From assembly GCA_030145055.1 (NCBI GenBank), contig JAQYWK010000001.1, forward strand, positions 1-64,000: a stretch of DNA of 64,000 nucleotides, read 5' to 3'. Within the stretch, counting starts at the first letter, position 1. The number at the start of each line of letters is the position of its first letter. The position numbers were made by a program, and so were the translations under genes. This document shows positions 17,944-26,662 of this stretch, piece after piece. A model generated the notes under the pieces. That model ran no database searches, was not told the DNA's origin, and saw only the letters and a list, made by a program, of their open reading frames with translations. The stretch is from Desulfovibrio sp. (GTDB lineage: Bacteria; Desulfobacterota; Desulfovibrionia; Desulfovibrionales; Desulfovibrionaceae).

Positions 17944-18873
17944 TTATTCCGCTTTAGGCTCTTCAGCTTTAGGCGGATCGACTACTACTTCTGGTGCAGT
18001 TTCAGGTGCAACTACAGGAGCTTCCGCTTTAGCTACGTCCTTTTTAACTGCGGCCTTTTTCTTAGGAGCGGCTTTTTTAGCTGCAGCCTTTTTAGGAGCT
18101 GCTTTTTTAGCTGCGGCCTTCTTCTTAGGAGCTTTTTTAGGCTTAACTGGTTCTGGCTCAGGCTCTACTTCAACCCAGTAAGTCAAACGCTGACAGTTAG
18201 GACAGCTGATAATCTGCTTTCCTTCCTGTAGGCTATTGTAGACCTGTGGAGGAATCATGATATTACAACCGGTACAAACTGCTTCCATAACGGGAACAAT
18301 AACCGGATGAGCAAGGCGTGAGCGGATAAATTCATATCTGCCGAGAATAGGAGCAGGAACAACTAGTCCACACTTTCCTCTCTGCCTGTTCAGCTTATCA
18401 AGCTTAGTCTGAGCGCTTGAAAGCTTAGCTTTAAGTCCAACGCGTTTCTCTTCAAGCTCAAGGTTAAGAGCTTCGATCTTCTCGTTGGTTTCCACAAGCA
18501 TTTCGTTCTGACGAGTAGTTTCTTCAAGAACGGTAATTTTTTCTTCTTCGCGAAGTCTATTGAGCTTTTCGAGGCTATCCATTTCACGCATCATTGCATG
18601 ATATTCTTTAGTGGTGCCTACAAGCATCAGCTTGCTTTTGCTCTTTTTGACTTTTACGCCATCTTCTTCAATTTCAAATTCAAGCTTTTTCTGCTGCCCT
18701 TTAAGAAGTACAAGTTTCTCTTCAAGCTGCTCTTTACGCTTTTCAAGCGAAGTATGGCGAGATTCTAACTCTGCCACATCTTTGGGAGCCTGGTCGATTT
18801 CTACTTCAAGGAGAAGAATGTCGTCATCAACCTTCTGCAAAACTTTAAGCTGTTCAACTTGTTTTTCATACAT
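17944..18873 (-). CDS. coiled-coil zinc ribbon protein with Lys/Ala tail
   Basis: Protein of 309 residues. Residues 1-170 form a long antiparallel coiled coil rich in Glu/Lys/Leu. A C4-type zinc ribbon follows (CTGC near 200 and CPNC near 223). This is the layout of the widespread zf-RING_7/C4-type zinc ribbon family, whose biochemical role is unknown. Unusual here is the C-terminal extension of about 70 residues. It is built from Lys/Ala/Pro repeats such as KKAAAKKAAPKK, like histone H1 and some bacterial nucleoid proteins, then an acidic Pro/Glu/Val end. The tail suggests nucleic-acid contact (inference). AGGGGA precedes the ATG. It lies downstream of the Nif3-like gene and upstream of rnpB. 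Confidence 0.85.
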   Translation of the reverse strand: MYEKQVEQLKVLQKVDDDILLLEVEIDQAPKDVAELESRHTSLEKRKEQLEEKLVLLKGQQKKLEFEIEEDGVKVKKSKSKLMLVGTTKEYHAMMREMDSLEKLNRLREEEKITVLEETTRQNEMLVETNEKIEALNLELEEKRVGLKAKLSSAQTKLDKLNRQRGKCGLVVPAPILGRYEFIRSRLAHPVIVPVMEAVCTGCNIMIPPQVYNSLQEGKQIISCPNCQRLTYWVEVEPEPEPVKPKKAPKKKAAAKKAAPKKAAAKKAAPKKKAAVKKDVAKAEAPVVAPETAPEVVVDPPKAEEPKAE

Positions 18874-19035
18874 TATGGGGTCCCCTTTTGCGAATGATTT
18901 CTACAAATCTACGCCGCATCGATGTTCGGAAACTTATTAACCGGCTATGCCGATCTGTCCCGTAATAAAAACACAATCAAGTTCCGTAAGGCCTATACGA
19001 AACCCGTAATTTCTCTGTCGCTATAGCAGTCCCAC

Positions 19036-19845
19036 TTAGGACTTCAGAACACCTTTCCCTCGCAAATGATATGCAAAGGGATTGCGTCCAATAAAAAATC
19101 TTACTTCAATCTCGCCTTTCGACTCTTGCTCAAGAACAACAGCAAAGCGGCGCATCATCTCTTCTTCAAGAGAAAAATGCCCCACATCGAGGACGGCTCC
19201 AACGCTTTCCTGCGCCGGATGATACTTAACATCGCCAGTGATAAAGACATCCGCGCCCTGCGCAAAAGCTTTATTCATAAACGACGAACCTGAACCGGGA
19301 CACATAGCTACTCTACTGACGGTTTCGGGTTCCGAACCGCAAAGCACGATAACTCCGCAACCAGTAGTCTGAGCCACCTGCTCCACGAAAACTTCGTATG
19401 ACATAGCATACTCGAGATCACCAATACAGCCATACCCCAGCGTTTCACCGGAATCATTCTCTGCAACAGGATCAAGCACCCGCAGACTTCTAAGCCCAAG
19501 CTCGCGCCCAAGCCATGAAACAACACCGCCAAACTGCACATCTAGTGAAGTATGTGCTGCGCACAGTGTTGCATCTGCGCATAAAATCTGTTTCATCACA
19601 TCACGAAACCAATTAAGTTCAGCAGGTAGCTTCGGTTCAATAGTCAAAGGATGATGAGTCAGAATCATTTCTGCACCCCAATCCAAAGCACTGGACACAA
19701 CCTGCGGCAGAGGATCGAGAGCCACTGCTACTTTTTTGACTTCTCTCTCAGGTCCGGCAATCTGCACACCACAGTTATCCCATGATGCCGCAAAGCGTGA
19801 GGGTGCAAGCGTTTCAATAAGACTGATTACATTCGATGTTTTCAT
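19036..19845 (-). CDS. Nif3-like dinuclear metal protein
   Basis: Protein of the Nif3/YbgI/YqfO family, 269 residues from ATG 19845. Signature residues are DNCGVQI near the start, ILTHHPL (metal histidines), AAHTSLD in the middle, GSGSSF, and VGHFSLE near the end. These residues bind two metal ions in a hexameric ring. The activity is debated (proposed GTP cyclohydrolase-like or structural role). The longer frame begins with TTG at 19878 and lacks a ribosome site, while GGTGA lies 5 bases before the chosen ATG. It commonly neighbours the zinc-ribbon gene, as it does here. Confidence 0.9.
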   Translation of the reverse strand: MKTSNVISLIETLAPSRFAASWDNCGVQIAGPEREVKKVAVALDPLPQVVSSALDWGAEMILTHHPLTIEPKLPAELNWFRDVMKQILCADATLCAAHTSLDVQFGGVVSWLGRELGLRSLRVLDPVAENDSGETLGYGCIGDLEYAMSYEVFVEQVAQTTGCGVIVLCGSEPETVSRVAMCPGSGSSFMNKAFAQGADVFITGDVKYHPAQESVGAVLDVGHFSLEEEMMRRFAVVLEQESKGEIEVRFFIGRNPFAYHLRGKGVLKS

Positions 19846-19945
19846 AAAATCACCGTATACTCTCGCCGTTACTAACAATTTGCACTTTCAGGATGAAAGG
19901 ATCTCTCAACTACACTTACTATAAAATATCAATTTCAGAGAAAAG

Positions 19946-19979
19946 AAGATGCTCCCGAGGGGCTACCCCCTGGGAGCAC
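19946..19979 (-). terminator. tRNA terminator
   Basis: TGCTCCC and GGGAGCA enclose an inner GGGG/CCCC helix and are followed on the minus strand by TCTTCTTTTC, 70 bases downstream of the tRNA. Confidence 0.7.
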
Positions 19980-20049
19980 AGAATCTTTCTTGAATAGAAA
20001 GTCGTAAAATTATGAACTGTTTTGAAGAAGCATCCATATGATATTTTAA

Positions 20050-20125
20050 TGGTGGGCCAACCAGGATTCGAACCTGGGACCATCCGGTTATGAGCCGGGG
20101 GCTCTACCAACTGAGCTATTGGCCC
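20050..20125 (-). tRNA. tRNA with CAU anticodon (probably Met)
   Basis: A 76-nt cloverleaf with encoded CCA. The acceptor stem is GGGCCAA/TTGGCCC, the D-arm AGCTCAGTTGGTAGAGC, the anticodon arm CCGGCTCATAACCGG, and the T-arm CCAGGTTCGAATCCTGG. Anticodon CAU fits elongator tRNA-Met. A lysidine-modified tRNA-Ile(CAU) cannot be excluded from sequence alone. The initiator is unlikely because the acceptor end pairs fully. Confidence 0.95.
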
Positions 20126-20146
20126 TTTATTTCAAGAGAGGCGAGC

Positions 20147-20176
20147 TAAATAGCCCAACTAAGACAACCTTGTCAA
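20147..20176 (-). promoter_or_regulatory. tRNA promoter
   Basis: On the minus strand, TTGACA (20171-20176) and TATTTA (20147-20152) with 18-base spacing lie 22 bases before the tRNA. A GC-rich discriminator follows, as is typical of stable RNA promoters. Confidence 0.65.
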
Positions 20177-20265
20177 GCGTTCAAATAAAATCATTCTAAA
20201 AATTACTAAGAAAATTACTACCACAACTGCCGAAATATTTAAACAAGATACTTGCGTGGAAAATT

Positions 20266-20772
20266 CTATTCAATCTCATTATCCCTGATAAAGCGGATCA
20301 CAGAAGTCGTCGAATATCCGGGAAGCAAGGGAAGACTAAGCACAACGCCGCCGCGCTCTTCCACAATGTCGCGTCCGACAATATTATCAACGGTCCAGTC
20401 TCCGCCTTTAACGAGCACATCCGGCTGAACTTTGCTGATTAATTCAAGCGGAGTATCTTCATCAAAAAATATTACATAATCAATGCTGGCAAGTCCTGCC
20501 AACACAAAAGCTCTCTGTTTTTGAGAAACCACAGGCCTCTTTTCGCCCTTGATTGACCGCACAGATTTATCGCTATTCAGCCCGAGAACAAGAATATCAC
20601 CCTGCTCTTTTGCACGCGCTAAAAGATCGACATGTCCAGCATGAAGAATATCAAAACACCCGTTGGTAAAAACTATTTTACCATTTATACCTGCGCCGGA
20701 TCTTACCTTTTCAAATTCATCAGCTAGGAGTATCTTCGGACTAGCTAATTCAGTATTTAATGTTTCGGGCAA
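20266..20772 (-). CDS. rfaE2: heptose 1-phosphate adenylyltransferase
   Basis: Activates D-glycero-beta-D-manno-heptose 1-phosphate to the ADP-sugar for the LPS inner core. The 168-residue protein corresponds to the C-terminal half of E. coli HldE. The nucleotidyltransferase motif is TNGCFDILHAGH with H44 and H47, and the downstream motif is YSTTSVIRFIR. The N-terminal kinase domain is absent here and must be separate. The start is TTG at 20772 with GGAG 8 bases before it. A short N-terminal extension of about 30 residues precedes the domain. Confidence 0.93.
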   Translation of the reverse strand: MPETLNTELASPKILLADEFEKVRSGAGINGKIVFTNGCFDILHAGHVDLLARAKEQGDILVLGLNSDKSVRSIKGEKRPVVSQKQRAFVLAGLASIDYVIFFDEDTPLELISKVQPDVLVKGGDWTVDNIVGRDIVEERGGVVLSLPLLPGYSTTSVIRFIRDNEIE

Positions 20773-20873
20773 AGCAATGTCTCCGGTTCTAGTCTAATAA
20801 AGAAATTTCAAACATCCATAGATGCAAGGCAGATACTAATCAGCTTCCCGAACTTGGCAAGGAGAAATTCCCT

Positions 20874-21527
20874 GTGAATCCCAAAAATAAAATAACTTTT
20901 TTCATACTGGCAGCACTTCCGTTCTACCTTAACGACTTTTCAAACATATTCGTGAAAGACGAAGTCACATGGCTCGCTCTTGATTATTCACTAAAATTGA
21001 TCCCGCTTACTTTTTTACTATGCATGATCAAAGCGGGCAATCTCAGCTTTAAAGACCTTGGCTTAACCGCCCTTTCGCCAAACCGATTCATTTTCTGGAC
21101 CCTTTTTATCACGACTCTAGGACTTTGCCTCGATGAACCGGGCTTTTCGATATGGGGAAAAATTCTACCATCCATCAACCTCGGCTCCATCCCAATCGGA
21201 CAGGAGTCTCCATACTACGTGCTTGATATGACCGTGGGCTTAGCGCTTGTTGCCATAGCCGAAGAAGTCATATTCAGAGGGCTGGCCTTCACTGCGCTAA
21301 AGGAGAAAGGATACTCACCCTCATCCGTATTCATCATATCTGGTATAGCCTTCGGGTTGATTCACTGGTCTGCCGGGCCTGTTGCGATAGTAACAACAGC
21401 CATCACAGGGGCGGGGCTCATGGTCTGCATGTGGAAAACAAGGTCGATTCTTCCGACCATCATTGCCCATTATATAATTAACTATCTGTCATTTTCAGGA
21501 CTGGCAGCACAATTCTGGGAGATATAA
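20874..21527 (+). CDS. CPBP-family intramembrane glutamic protease
   Basis: Membrane protein of 217 residues with about six hydrophobic helices. The CPBP/Abi (Rce1-like) motifs are AEEVIFRG with E130, E131 and R135, FGLIHWSAG with the catalytic His, and a final HYIINYLS. The family cleaves within the membrane or has CAAX-protease-like roles, and in bacteria it is often linked to peptide export or immunity. The start is GTG with AAGGAG 9 bases upstream. Its TAA is directly followed by the ATG of the small Cys-repeat protein, so the two are translated together. Confidence 0.88.
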   Translation: MNPKNKITFFILAALPFYLNDFSNIFVKDEVTWLALDYSLKLIPLTFLLCMIKAGNLSFKDLGLTALSPNRFIFWTLFITTLGLCLDEPGFSIWGKILPSINLGSIPIGQESPYYVLDMTVGLALVAIAEEVIFRGLAFTALKEKGYSPSSVFIISGIAFGLIHWSAGPVAIVTTAITGAGLMVCMWKTRSILPTIIAHYIINYLSFSGLAAQFWEI

Positions 21528-21863
21528 ATGTATAAAATCATCTTTGTGACAATTCTTACTTTATTAATGACTACACAAACGGGACTATGCGAAAATTTAT
21601 GTGATCAAATATACAACCAAGATCTTTACCATCTCTGCTCTGACGAGCCAGAGCTGATCAAAAACGGAGATATGCGCAATCTTGCTCTGGGCCAATGCAA
21701 TTTAATAGAGAATGAAAATATGTATTACTACTGCAAAGGGGATAATGAACAGATTATTGATAGGAATTGGCGAGCACTTGCAGACGGCAATTGTCACCTG
21801 ATTTCAGGGGATCAGGGATTGTATTATTATTGTAAGAAGATGGTTGGCAAAAAAACCCGATAA
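21528..21863 (+). CDS. small secreted Cys-repeat protein
   Basis: Protein of 111 residues with a Sec-type signal (about 1-21). The mature part has three degenerate copies of a roughly 33-residue unit. Each has two cysteines spaced by 11-12 residues (CDQIYNQDLYHLC, CNLIENENMYYYC, CHLISGDQGLYYYC), separated by an Asp/Asn-rich segment ending LALGQ or ALADGN. Paired cysteines suggest disulfide-linked loops in the periplasm. No family recognised. It begins directly after the CPBP protease stop. The stop codon lies in the hairpin of the terminator serving the convergent gene. Confidence 0.7.
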   Translation: MYKIIFVTILTLLMTTQTGLCENLCDQIYNQDLYHLCSDEPELIKNGDMRNLALGQCNLIENENMYYYCKGDNEQIIDRNWRALADGNCHLISGDQGLYYYCKKMVGKKTR

Positions 21864-21884
21864 TGGCCAAAGCCATTACCGGGG
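21849..21884 (-). terminator. terminator of YkgJ gene overlapping opposite CDS end
   Basis: CCCG-A-TAATGGC, loop CAAA, GCCATTA-C-CGGG form a hairpin with one mismatch. On the minus strand it is followed by TTTTTTT. The plus-strand TAA stop of the Cys-repeat gene is inside the stem, so converging genes share it. Confidence 0.8.
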
Positions 21885-21923
21885 TAATCAAATTCAATTT
21901 TACTTTAAATCTATGTTTGAAAA

Positions 21924-22694
21924 CTAAACTTTAGGCTTCAAATTCTCAGATGATCCAAGAACGATCAGCTCTACCCAGTCGAGGGCAAATGCTAGACAAG
22001 CTTCTTCATCGCTGAGGATCGCGGCCTGTCTTTCTTCGGAGACATCAAGTCTTACGAATACGTTCATGTCTTTAACGAAATTCACGAAATTATCTACCTG
22101 ATAAAGCGCGAGGAAAACCATGTTCAGTTTCTTCTCGTCAAGCACAATTCCGGCTTTACGTGCACGAGTCATAATACGCATGTAGCGGTCGTTTACTTCG
22201 TTGTACTCTTCAAGCCCCTGATCTTTCAGCCATTCACCGGAAGACCATTCTTTCTTTTCTTCAAAACCGCGACAGTGTTGTTCCTGCACAACGAAGAACT
22301 GCTCAATCATTCCGCCTTCGCTATCCATCTGTGAAGCTCTACCAAGTGGGTAAGTACGGCAAGCACCCGGCCTATTTTCATAAACGGAACAACCTTCGTC
22401 ACGGACAAACGGACAGCTGCGCTTTGAATTATCAAGCATGCGGAGCTTTGCCATTGGGAAACCTACACCTGACGTGCTAGAAACATCAGCGTGATTATGA
22501 ATGAACTTCTTGCTGTCGTGACCAAGCCCTTTGCGGAGCCTAAGTACATCGTAAGGAGTGAGCATCAGGTGCAAATCTCCGCAACAGGCATTGAAACATT
22601 TAACGCCAGGATGACAGGAAAACGCAAAAGTTTTTCCTTCTTCAAGTTCAGGCAAACTATTCAAAAATTCTTCGGTGGTATCTTTTCTGGACAT
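21924..22694 (-). CDS. YkgJ-family cysteine cluster protein
   Basis: Protein of 256 residues. The N-terminal half holds the YkgJ/PF03692 cysteine cluster: FSCHPGVKCFNACCGDLHL, then CPFV, GCSVYENRPGACRTYPLG. These cysteines are thought to bind zinc or an iron-sulfur cluster. The C-terminal half (about 150-256) is helical and unassigned. GGAGAAATA precedes the ATG. It is 26 bases after the stop of the upstream glycosyltransferase gene, hence likely one transcript. Cellular role unknown. Confidence 0.87.
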   Translation of the reverse strand: MSRKDTTEEFLNSLPELEEGKTFAFSCHPGVKCFNACCGDLHLMLTPYDVLRLRKGLGHDSKKFIHNHADVSSTSGVGFPMAKLRMLDNSKRSCPFVRDEGCSVYENRPGACRTYPLGRASQMDSEGGMIEQFFVVQEQHCRGFEEKKEWSSGEWLKDQGLEEYNEVNDRYMRIMTRARKAGIVLDEKKLNMVFLALYQVDNFVNFVKDMNVFVRLDVSEERQAAILSDEEACLAFALDWVELIVLGSSENLKPKV

Positions 22695-22720
22695 TATTTC
22701 TCCATATATTTTTCCGGCAA

Positions 22721-24379
22721 TCAGCTTGTAAAAACACCCTTTTCTGCCAGATATTTAAGCTTTTTCTCAATATCTTGCTGAAGAAGCCTTTCTTCGTCAG
22801 CCATAATACTTAAAATTTCACTGCGCGGATGCATCGCCTGCATTTTATACTTATTTCCCAGAGCATTGCCTTCCTGAGAAACAGAAACACGGCTAGCCGC
22901 GCCAGTATTTTTTCGGTGCAATATCCGCAAATGACCTTGATACACAGCGAACTCACCTTTGAGGCAATTTCGCAAATCGTGCTCCATATCGTCATACTGA
23001 GACGGAGAAAGGAACAGGGAAAAGCCTCCGTTGTCAAGGAGCTTCTCAGTTCTAAACATATGACAGCACCCTGTCACAGACGCACAGGGACGTATGTAAT
23101 CGAAAAATCCGCCATCAAGCAGCTGATGATGCAAATCGGAAACTTTAAACGGATTAGGGGCAAGTTTACTTAAATCTACTTCCGGCCCATCACCCTCTTC
23201 CCCCGTAGGCTGAATCAGATGCAGATCAACGGACTGCATTACTGCGGGGGAAATATGGTCCACCACTTTACAGCCCCAAGCTCCGGCATCAGGGTACGCT
23301 TCTACCGCCGCTCCGAAACGCAAAAGCCAATCAGGATCAACTTCCACATCATCATCAAGGTAAATTGCAAAGTCGCTCGCTTTCACTTCCGGCTCATTCA
23401 TCAGCCAGTTACGAGCCGCCGCCGCGCCGACATTCACTGGCAGATCAATGCGGACCATCTGTTCACCGAATTCAGCCTGCCAGCGATCAACCACTTCTGA
23501 AGTGCTATCGCTTGAACCATTATCAAGCATGAAAATTTTAGCATCCCCTAATTCGGAACGGTGCAGAGAGCCGAGTGTCGCATCCAGCTCTTCATCTTTA
23601 TTAAAAGAATATAAAAGAATCGCGACCTTTCCATCCAGCGGAACAAATTTATCATCAAGCCCAACCGCGAGGTCGTAGAGGCGCAGAGTTTCCGAGCTTC
23701 TCCACGGCTGAATCATAACAGAGCCGGAAAGTAGACTGATCGCCAGATCCTTATCACCGAGCGTGAGCACAATCGATGCAGCCAAGTGCGAAAAGTTTTC
23801 GATACCGAAAGGCTCAGACGCAATCCGTAAAAGCTTAAATGCTTCGAGTGGATCTCCATCCATAAAAGTGAAGAACGCTTTTGAAGCGTTAACTGCTGGC
23901 ATAAGATCTGCGCCAAATTCTGCGGAAAGCACTTGGATACCGAATTCAAAATCTGAATTGGCGCCCGCATAAATGAGGCCCTGCTGAACCCAGAATAAAT
24001 TAGACGGTTCCTTCTCAATGGAGGACAAAATATATGAGCGAATTTTAAGATTATCGCGCTTGGCTATAATCCGTAAAAAATATGTGAGATTGGCGGGACA
24101 ATTCCAGTTTTCAGCAACAGCGGTAATGCACTGCGCAACAGGGGCAGGAAAAAGAGGAAGAAGAGCTTCAATATTTAAAAGCTGCTGCGCGCTATTGCCA
24201 TCAAGCGGATTTGCCGCATATGCGGAAAGTAATATTTCCACAGCAAGCTGAGGATCAGATTCCAGACAGTTAATGCCAATCTCAAATAGATGCTTCCCGC
24301 CTACGGAACCTTGCAGTAGCCGTGAACGGGCGGACATATCCATTTCAGACCAATATTTTTCCATGGGAGAGCTATTCAT
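22721..24379 (-). CDS. family 2 glycosyltransferase with helical N-terminus
   Basis: Protein of 552 residues. Residues 1-240 are helical and resemble TPR-like repeats (NPLDGNSAQQLLNIEALL and similar). The GT-A domain begins near 258 with VAILLYSFNKDEELDATLGSL. It continues through IFMLDNGSSDSTSEVV and the metal-binding YLDDDVEVDPDW. A later CCHMFRTEKLLDNGGF contains the acceptor-side region. It probably adds a sugar to a surface glycan or glycoprotein in the cytoplasm. It sits between the YkgJ gene and a deacetylase-glycosyltransferase fusion. The assigned ATG is uncertain, since a better ribosome site is not evident. Confidence 0.85.
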   Translation of the reverse strand: MNSSPMEKYWSEMDMSARSRLLQGSVGGKHLFEIGINCLESDPQLAVEILLSAYAANPLDGNSAQQLLNIEALLPLFPAPVAQCITAVAENWNCPANLTYFLRIIAKRDNLKIRSYILSSIEKEPSNLFWVQQGLIYAGANSDFEFGIQVLSAEFGADLMPAVNASKAFFTFMDGDPLEAFKLLRIASEPFGIENFSHLAASIVLTLGDKDLAISLLSGSVMIQPWRSSETLRLYDLAVGLDDKFVPLDGKVAILLYSFNKDEELDATLGSLHRSELGDAKIFMLDNGSSDSTSEVVDRWQAEFGEQMVRIDLPVNVGAAAARNWLMNEPEVKASDFAIYLDDDVEVDPDWLLRFGAAVEAYPDAGAWGCKVVDHISPAVMQSVDLHLIQPTGEEGDGPEVDLSKLAPNPFKVSDLHHQLLDGGFFDYIRPCASVTGCCHMFRTEKLLDNGGFSLFLSPSQYDDMEHDLRNCLKGEFAVYQGHLRILHRKNTGAASRVSVSQEGNALGNKYKMQAMHPRSEILSIMADEERLLQQDIEKKLKYLAEKGVFTS

Positions 24380-24516
24380 TATTTACGTACCATTCCTCGC
24401 TTATTAAGAACTGCACGGACAATCTTTCATAAAGACAACACAGCCTTACGGTTTCGTAAAAGCGAGATCATATGTAGCACGCATCGGAGAAGTGTCCAAC
24501 TCGTTACTGACCGGAT

Positions 24517-26592
24517 CTAATCGTCCAAAACACCGTCAATTCCAAGCGGCCCTCTTTTGGGGGCATCCTTTGTGAGAGAACTATAAACGCCAAGTAGCGC
24601 GCGTGACTTTGAAGAACTGCTCATGAGATTACGGACAATTTTACGGTTCAGCCTGCCCATATTTTTGCGCAGATCACCATCATCGATCAGCTTTTTAATC
24701 GAAGCAGAAATCGCGGAAACATCTTCAACGGGACAAAGAAACCCGTTCAGACCGTCACGAATTAGTTCAGAAGTTCCGCCTGCATCAGTACAAACCGTTG
24801 CAAGCCCCGCATCGAAAGCTTCGATAAGGGTATTTGGCATGGATTCCTGACGAGAACTCATCACGTAAATATGCGAAGTGGCAAGTATGCGCACAGCCTC
24901 ATCATGACTAACATAGCCAGGGCACTCTATACGTTCAAGCGTAGACGGAGAAACGATGTCCTTATATGCGGAAAGATCTTCTAGCCCGACAGCAATAAAC
25001 GAGACTCCCTCGCAAGGATCTTGCGAGAGCAAATTAGCCACAGCCTTGATGAAAACGTCAGGCCCTTTTGCGTAGCCCGAATTACCCACATAAGTCACAG
25101 TTGTTGCAACTGCACGGCGAGGCTTGCGACCGCCTGCGGCAAAGGAATTATAAACAACGTGCGCGCGCTTGGCCGGAACACCATGTTTCAAAAGAACATC
25201 ACGGCATTTTTCGGAATTACAAATGTATCCGTTACCGATGAGCGAAAAGAGCGGAGCCAGAGGATTAGGTTTGTAGATCACGCCTCTGTTAAAAAATAGT
25301 TTGAAATTCTTCCCGCTGAGCAGAGAGATCCCCTTCGCAATGCATGAGATTTTAACGGCGCGGTTGTGATAAGTATGAACCACGTCGATTTTTTTTTCGG
25401 CAACAAGATTGGCAAGGAAATTTGCAGCGGTTAGAATATTTTTGAAATCGTCCAGCACGACAACTTCTACGCCTGCCTTCTCCAGTTCAGGAATAAGACC
25501 GGACTCGGGAGGCAGAACAGCTGTAACTTCTATTCCAGTCGCGCGCATAGCTTTAGCGCTATTAATAAGCTGCCTGCTACCGCCGGACAATTTACCGGTG
25601 TCGGTTATGTATAGAACACGCCCGATGTCGTTTTTCTTGCTGAAAAACTTGAAACACGCCGTGGCAGAAGCTTCATTGCCATACATAAGCAAGCGTTTGC
25701 GAATCCACGCTGCGTCTTTACTCGAACCAACGCCTATACGGTTAATGTGCATAGGATCAGTTCCAATCATATTTGCGGAACGCTCAAGGGTGAATGTGCC
25801 GGAAAAACCACATAAGGACGCTTCCTGCATAGAGATGGAATCGAAATGACCCCAAGGCCAGCAGAAGAATTGACGTTTTGCCCCATTAATTTTTTTAATC
25901 TTTTGCAAACATTCAGTGAAATCTTTGCGGCAGAATTCTCTTCTTTCTTCGTCAGTGCGCCTTTTAAAAAGCACACGCCCTTTTTTAAATATGGGCCAGA
26001 ACCCATTATACGCGAACGCACTGCCATTTTCATAAACGGGAAGTTTCGAATTGAATCTGCGATAGATGCCCCATGTAGACCAGTGGGAATCGGAAGAATA
26101 GTTGCCACGTGAGCGAAAATCTTTGAAACAGCCCTGATGGTTGCGTGTATGCGCATAAACTTCCATCCCTTTGTCATGGACAAGAGATTTAAGTTCAGCT
26201 TCATTCATAAATTGTGATGTATCTTTTTCGGACAAAGCTTTGATAAAAGCTTCACGCATGGGCAGAACTTCAGGAACATCGGATTTTGAGCGGATATTTC
26301 CCTCGCCAATAAAATCACTGATCGCAAAGAATACACCTTTCATCCCACGCTCTTCAAGCATAGGCACAACAGTCAGCCAATTGCTGATGTGACAGTCGTC
26401 AAAAGTAAGGACCACGTACTTCTTATCAAGCTTACGTCGTCCCATGCATATGTCATATAGATGATTAGCCGAGATGGTTTGAAATCCCATTTCAGCAATA
26501 ACATCTAAATGTGCTCCGAATGTTTCAGGGGAATGCCCGTCTTCTTCGCAGACGGCGTGATAACAAAAAACAGGAATACTCTTACCAAACAT
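24517..26592 (-). CDS. polysaccharide deacetylase-glycosyltransferase fusion
   Basis: Protein of 691 residues with two enzymes. The N-terminal part (about 1-300) is a NodB-type carbohydrate deacetylase with VFCYHAV, LTFDDCH and HTRNH metal/active-site motifs and a final FCWPWGHFD. From about 325 comes a GT-B glycosyltransferase of the GT4 type. It has VLYITDTGKLSGGSRQLI, a donor-site block at about 595-625 (SSRQESMPNTLIEAFDAGL, GGTSELI) and a C-terminal helix. No signal peptide, so both halves should act in the cytoplasm, which is unusual for a NodB domain. GGAGAAGG lies before the ATG. Clusters with the GT2 gene. Confidence 0.88.
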   Translation of the reverse strand: MFGKSIPVFCYHAVCEEDGHSPETFGAHLDVIAEMGFQTISANHLYDICMGRRKLDKKYVVLTFDDCHISNWLTVVPMLEERGMKGVFFAISDFIGEGNIRSKSDVPEVLPMREAFIKALSEKDTSQFMNEAELKSLVHDKGMEVYAHTRNHQGCFKDFRSRGNYSSDSHWSTWGIYRRFNSKLPVYENGSAFAYNGFWPIFKKGRVLFKRRTDEERREFCRKDFTECLQKIKKINGAKRQFFCWPWGHFDSISMQEASLCGFSGTFTLERSANMIGTDPMHINRIGVGSSKDAAWIRKRLLMYGNEASATACFKFFSKKNDIGRVLYITDTGKLSGGSRQLINSAKAMRATGIEVTAVLPPESGLIPELEKAGVEVVVLDDFKNILTAANFLANLVAEKKIDVVHTYHNRAVKISCIAKGISLLSGKNFKLFFNRGVIYKPNPLAPLFSLIGNGYICNSEKCRDVLLKHGVPAKRAHVVYNSFAAGGRKPRRAVATTVTYVGNSGYAKGPDVFIKAVANLLSQDPCEGVSFIAVGLEDLSAYKDIVSPSTLERIECPGYVSHDEAVRILATSHIYVMSSRQESMPNTLIEAFDAGLATVCTDAGGTSELIRDGLNGFLCPVEDVSAISASIKKLIDDGDLRKNMGRLNRKIVRNLMSSSSKSRALLGVYSSLTKDAPKRGPLGIDGVLDD

Positions 26593-26623
26593 TAGCCTTC
26601 TCCGGACGCTTCAATTCAGAATC

Positions 26624-26654
26624 CTTCCCCTTACACAAAAAGCACAAGGGGAAG
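26624..26654 (-). repeat. intergenic hairpin after permease gene
   Basis: CTTCCCCTT and AAGGGGAAG pair over a 13-base loop directly after the permease stop. There is no T-run, so it may be an mRNA 3'-stabilising hairpin rather than a terminator. Confidence 0.4.
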
Positions 26655-26662
26655 TAAATCAA

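Noticed and set aside
17564-17957. Overlapping plus-strand frames across rnpB
   Set aside because: They lie on the reverse of the RNase P RNA and have no protein likeness.
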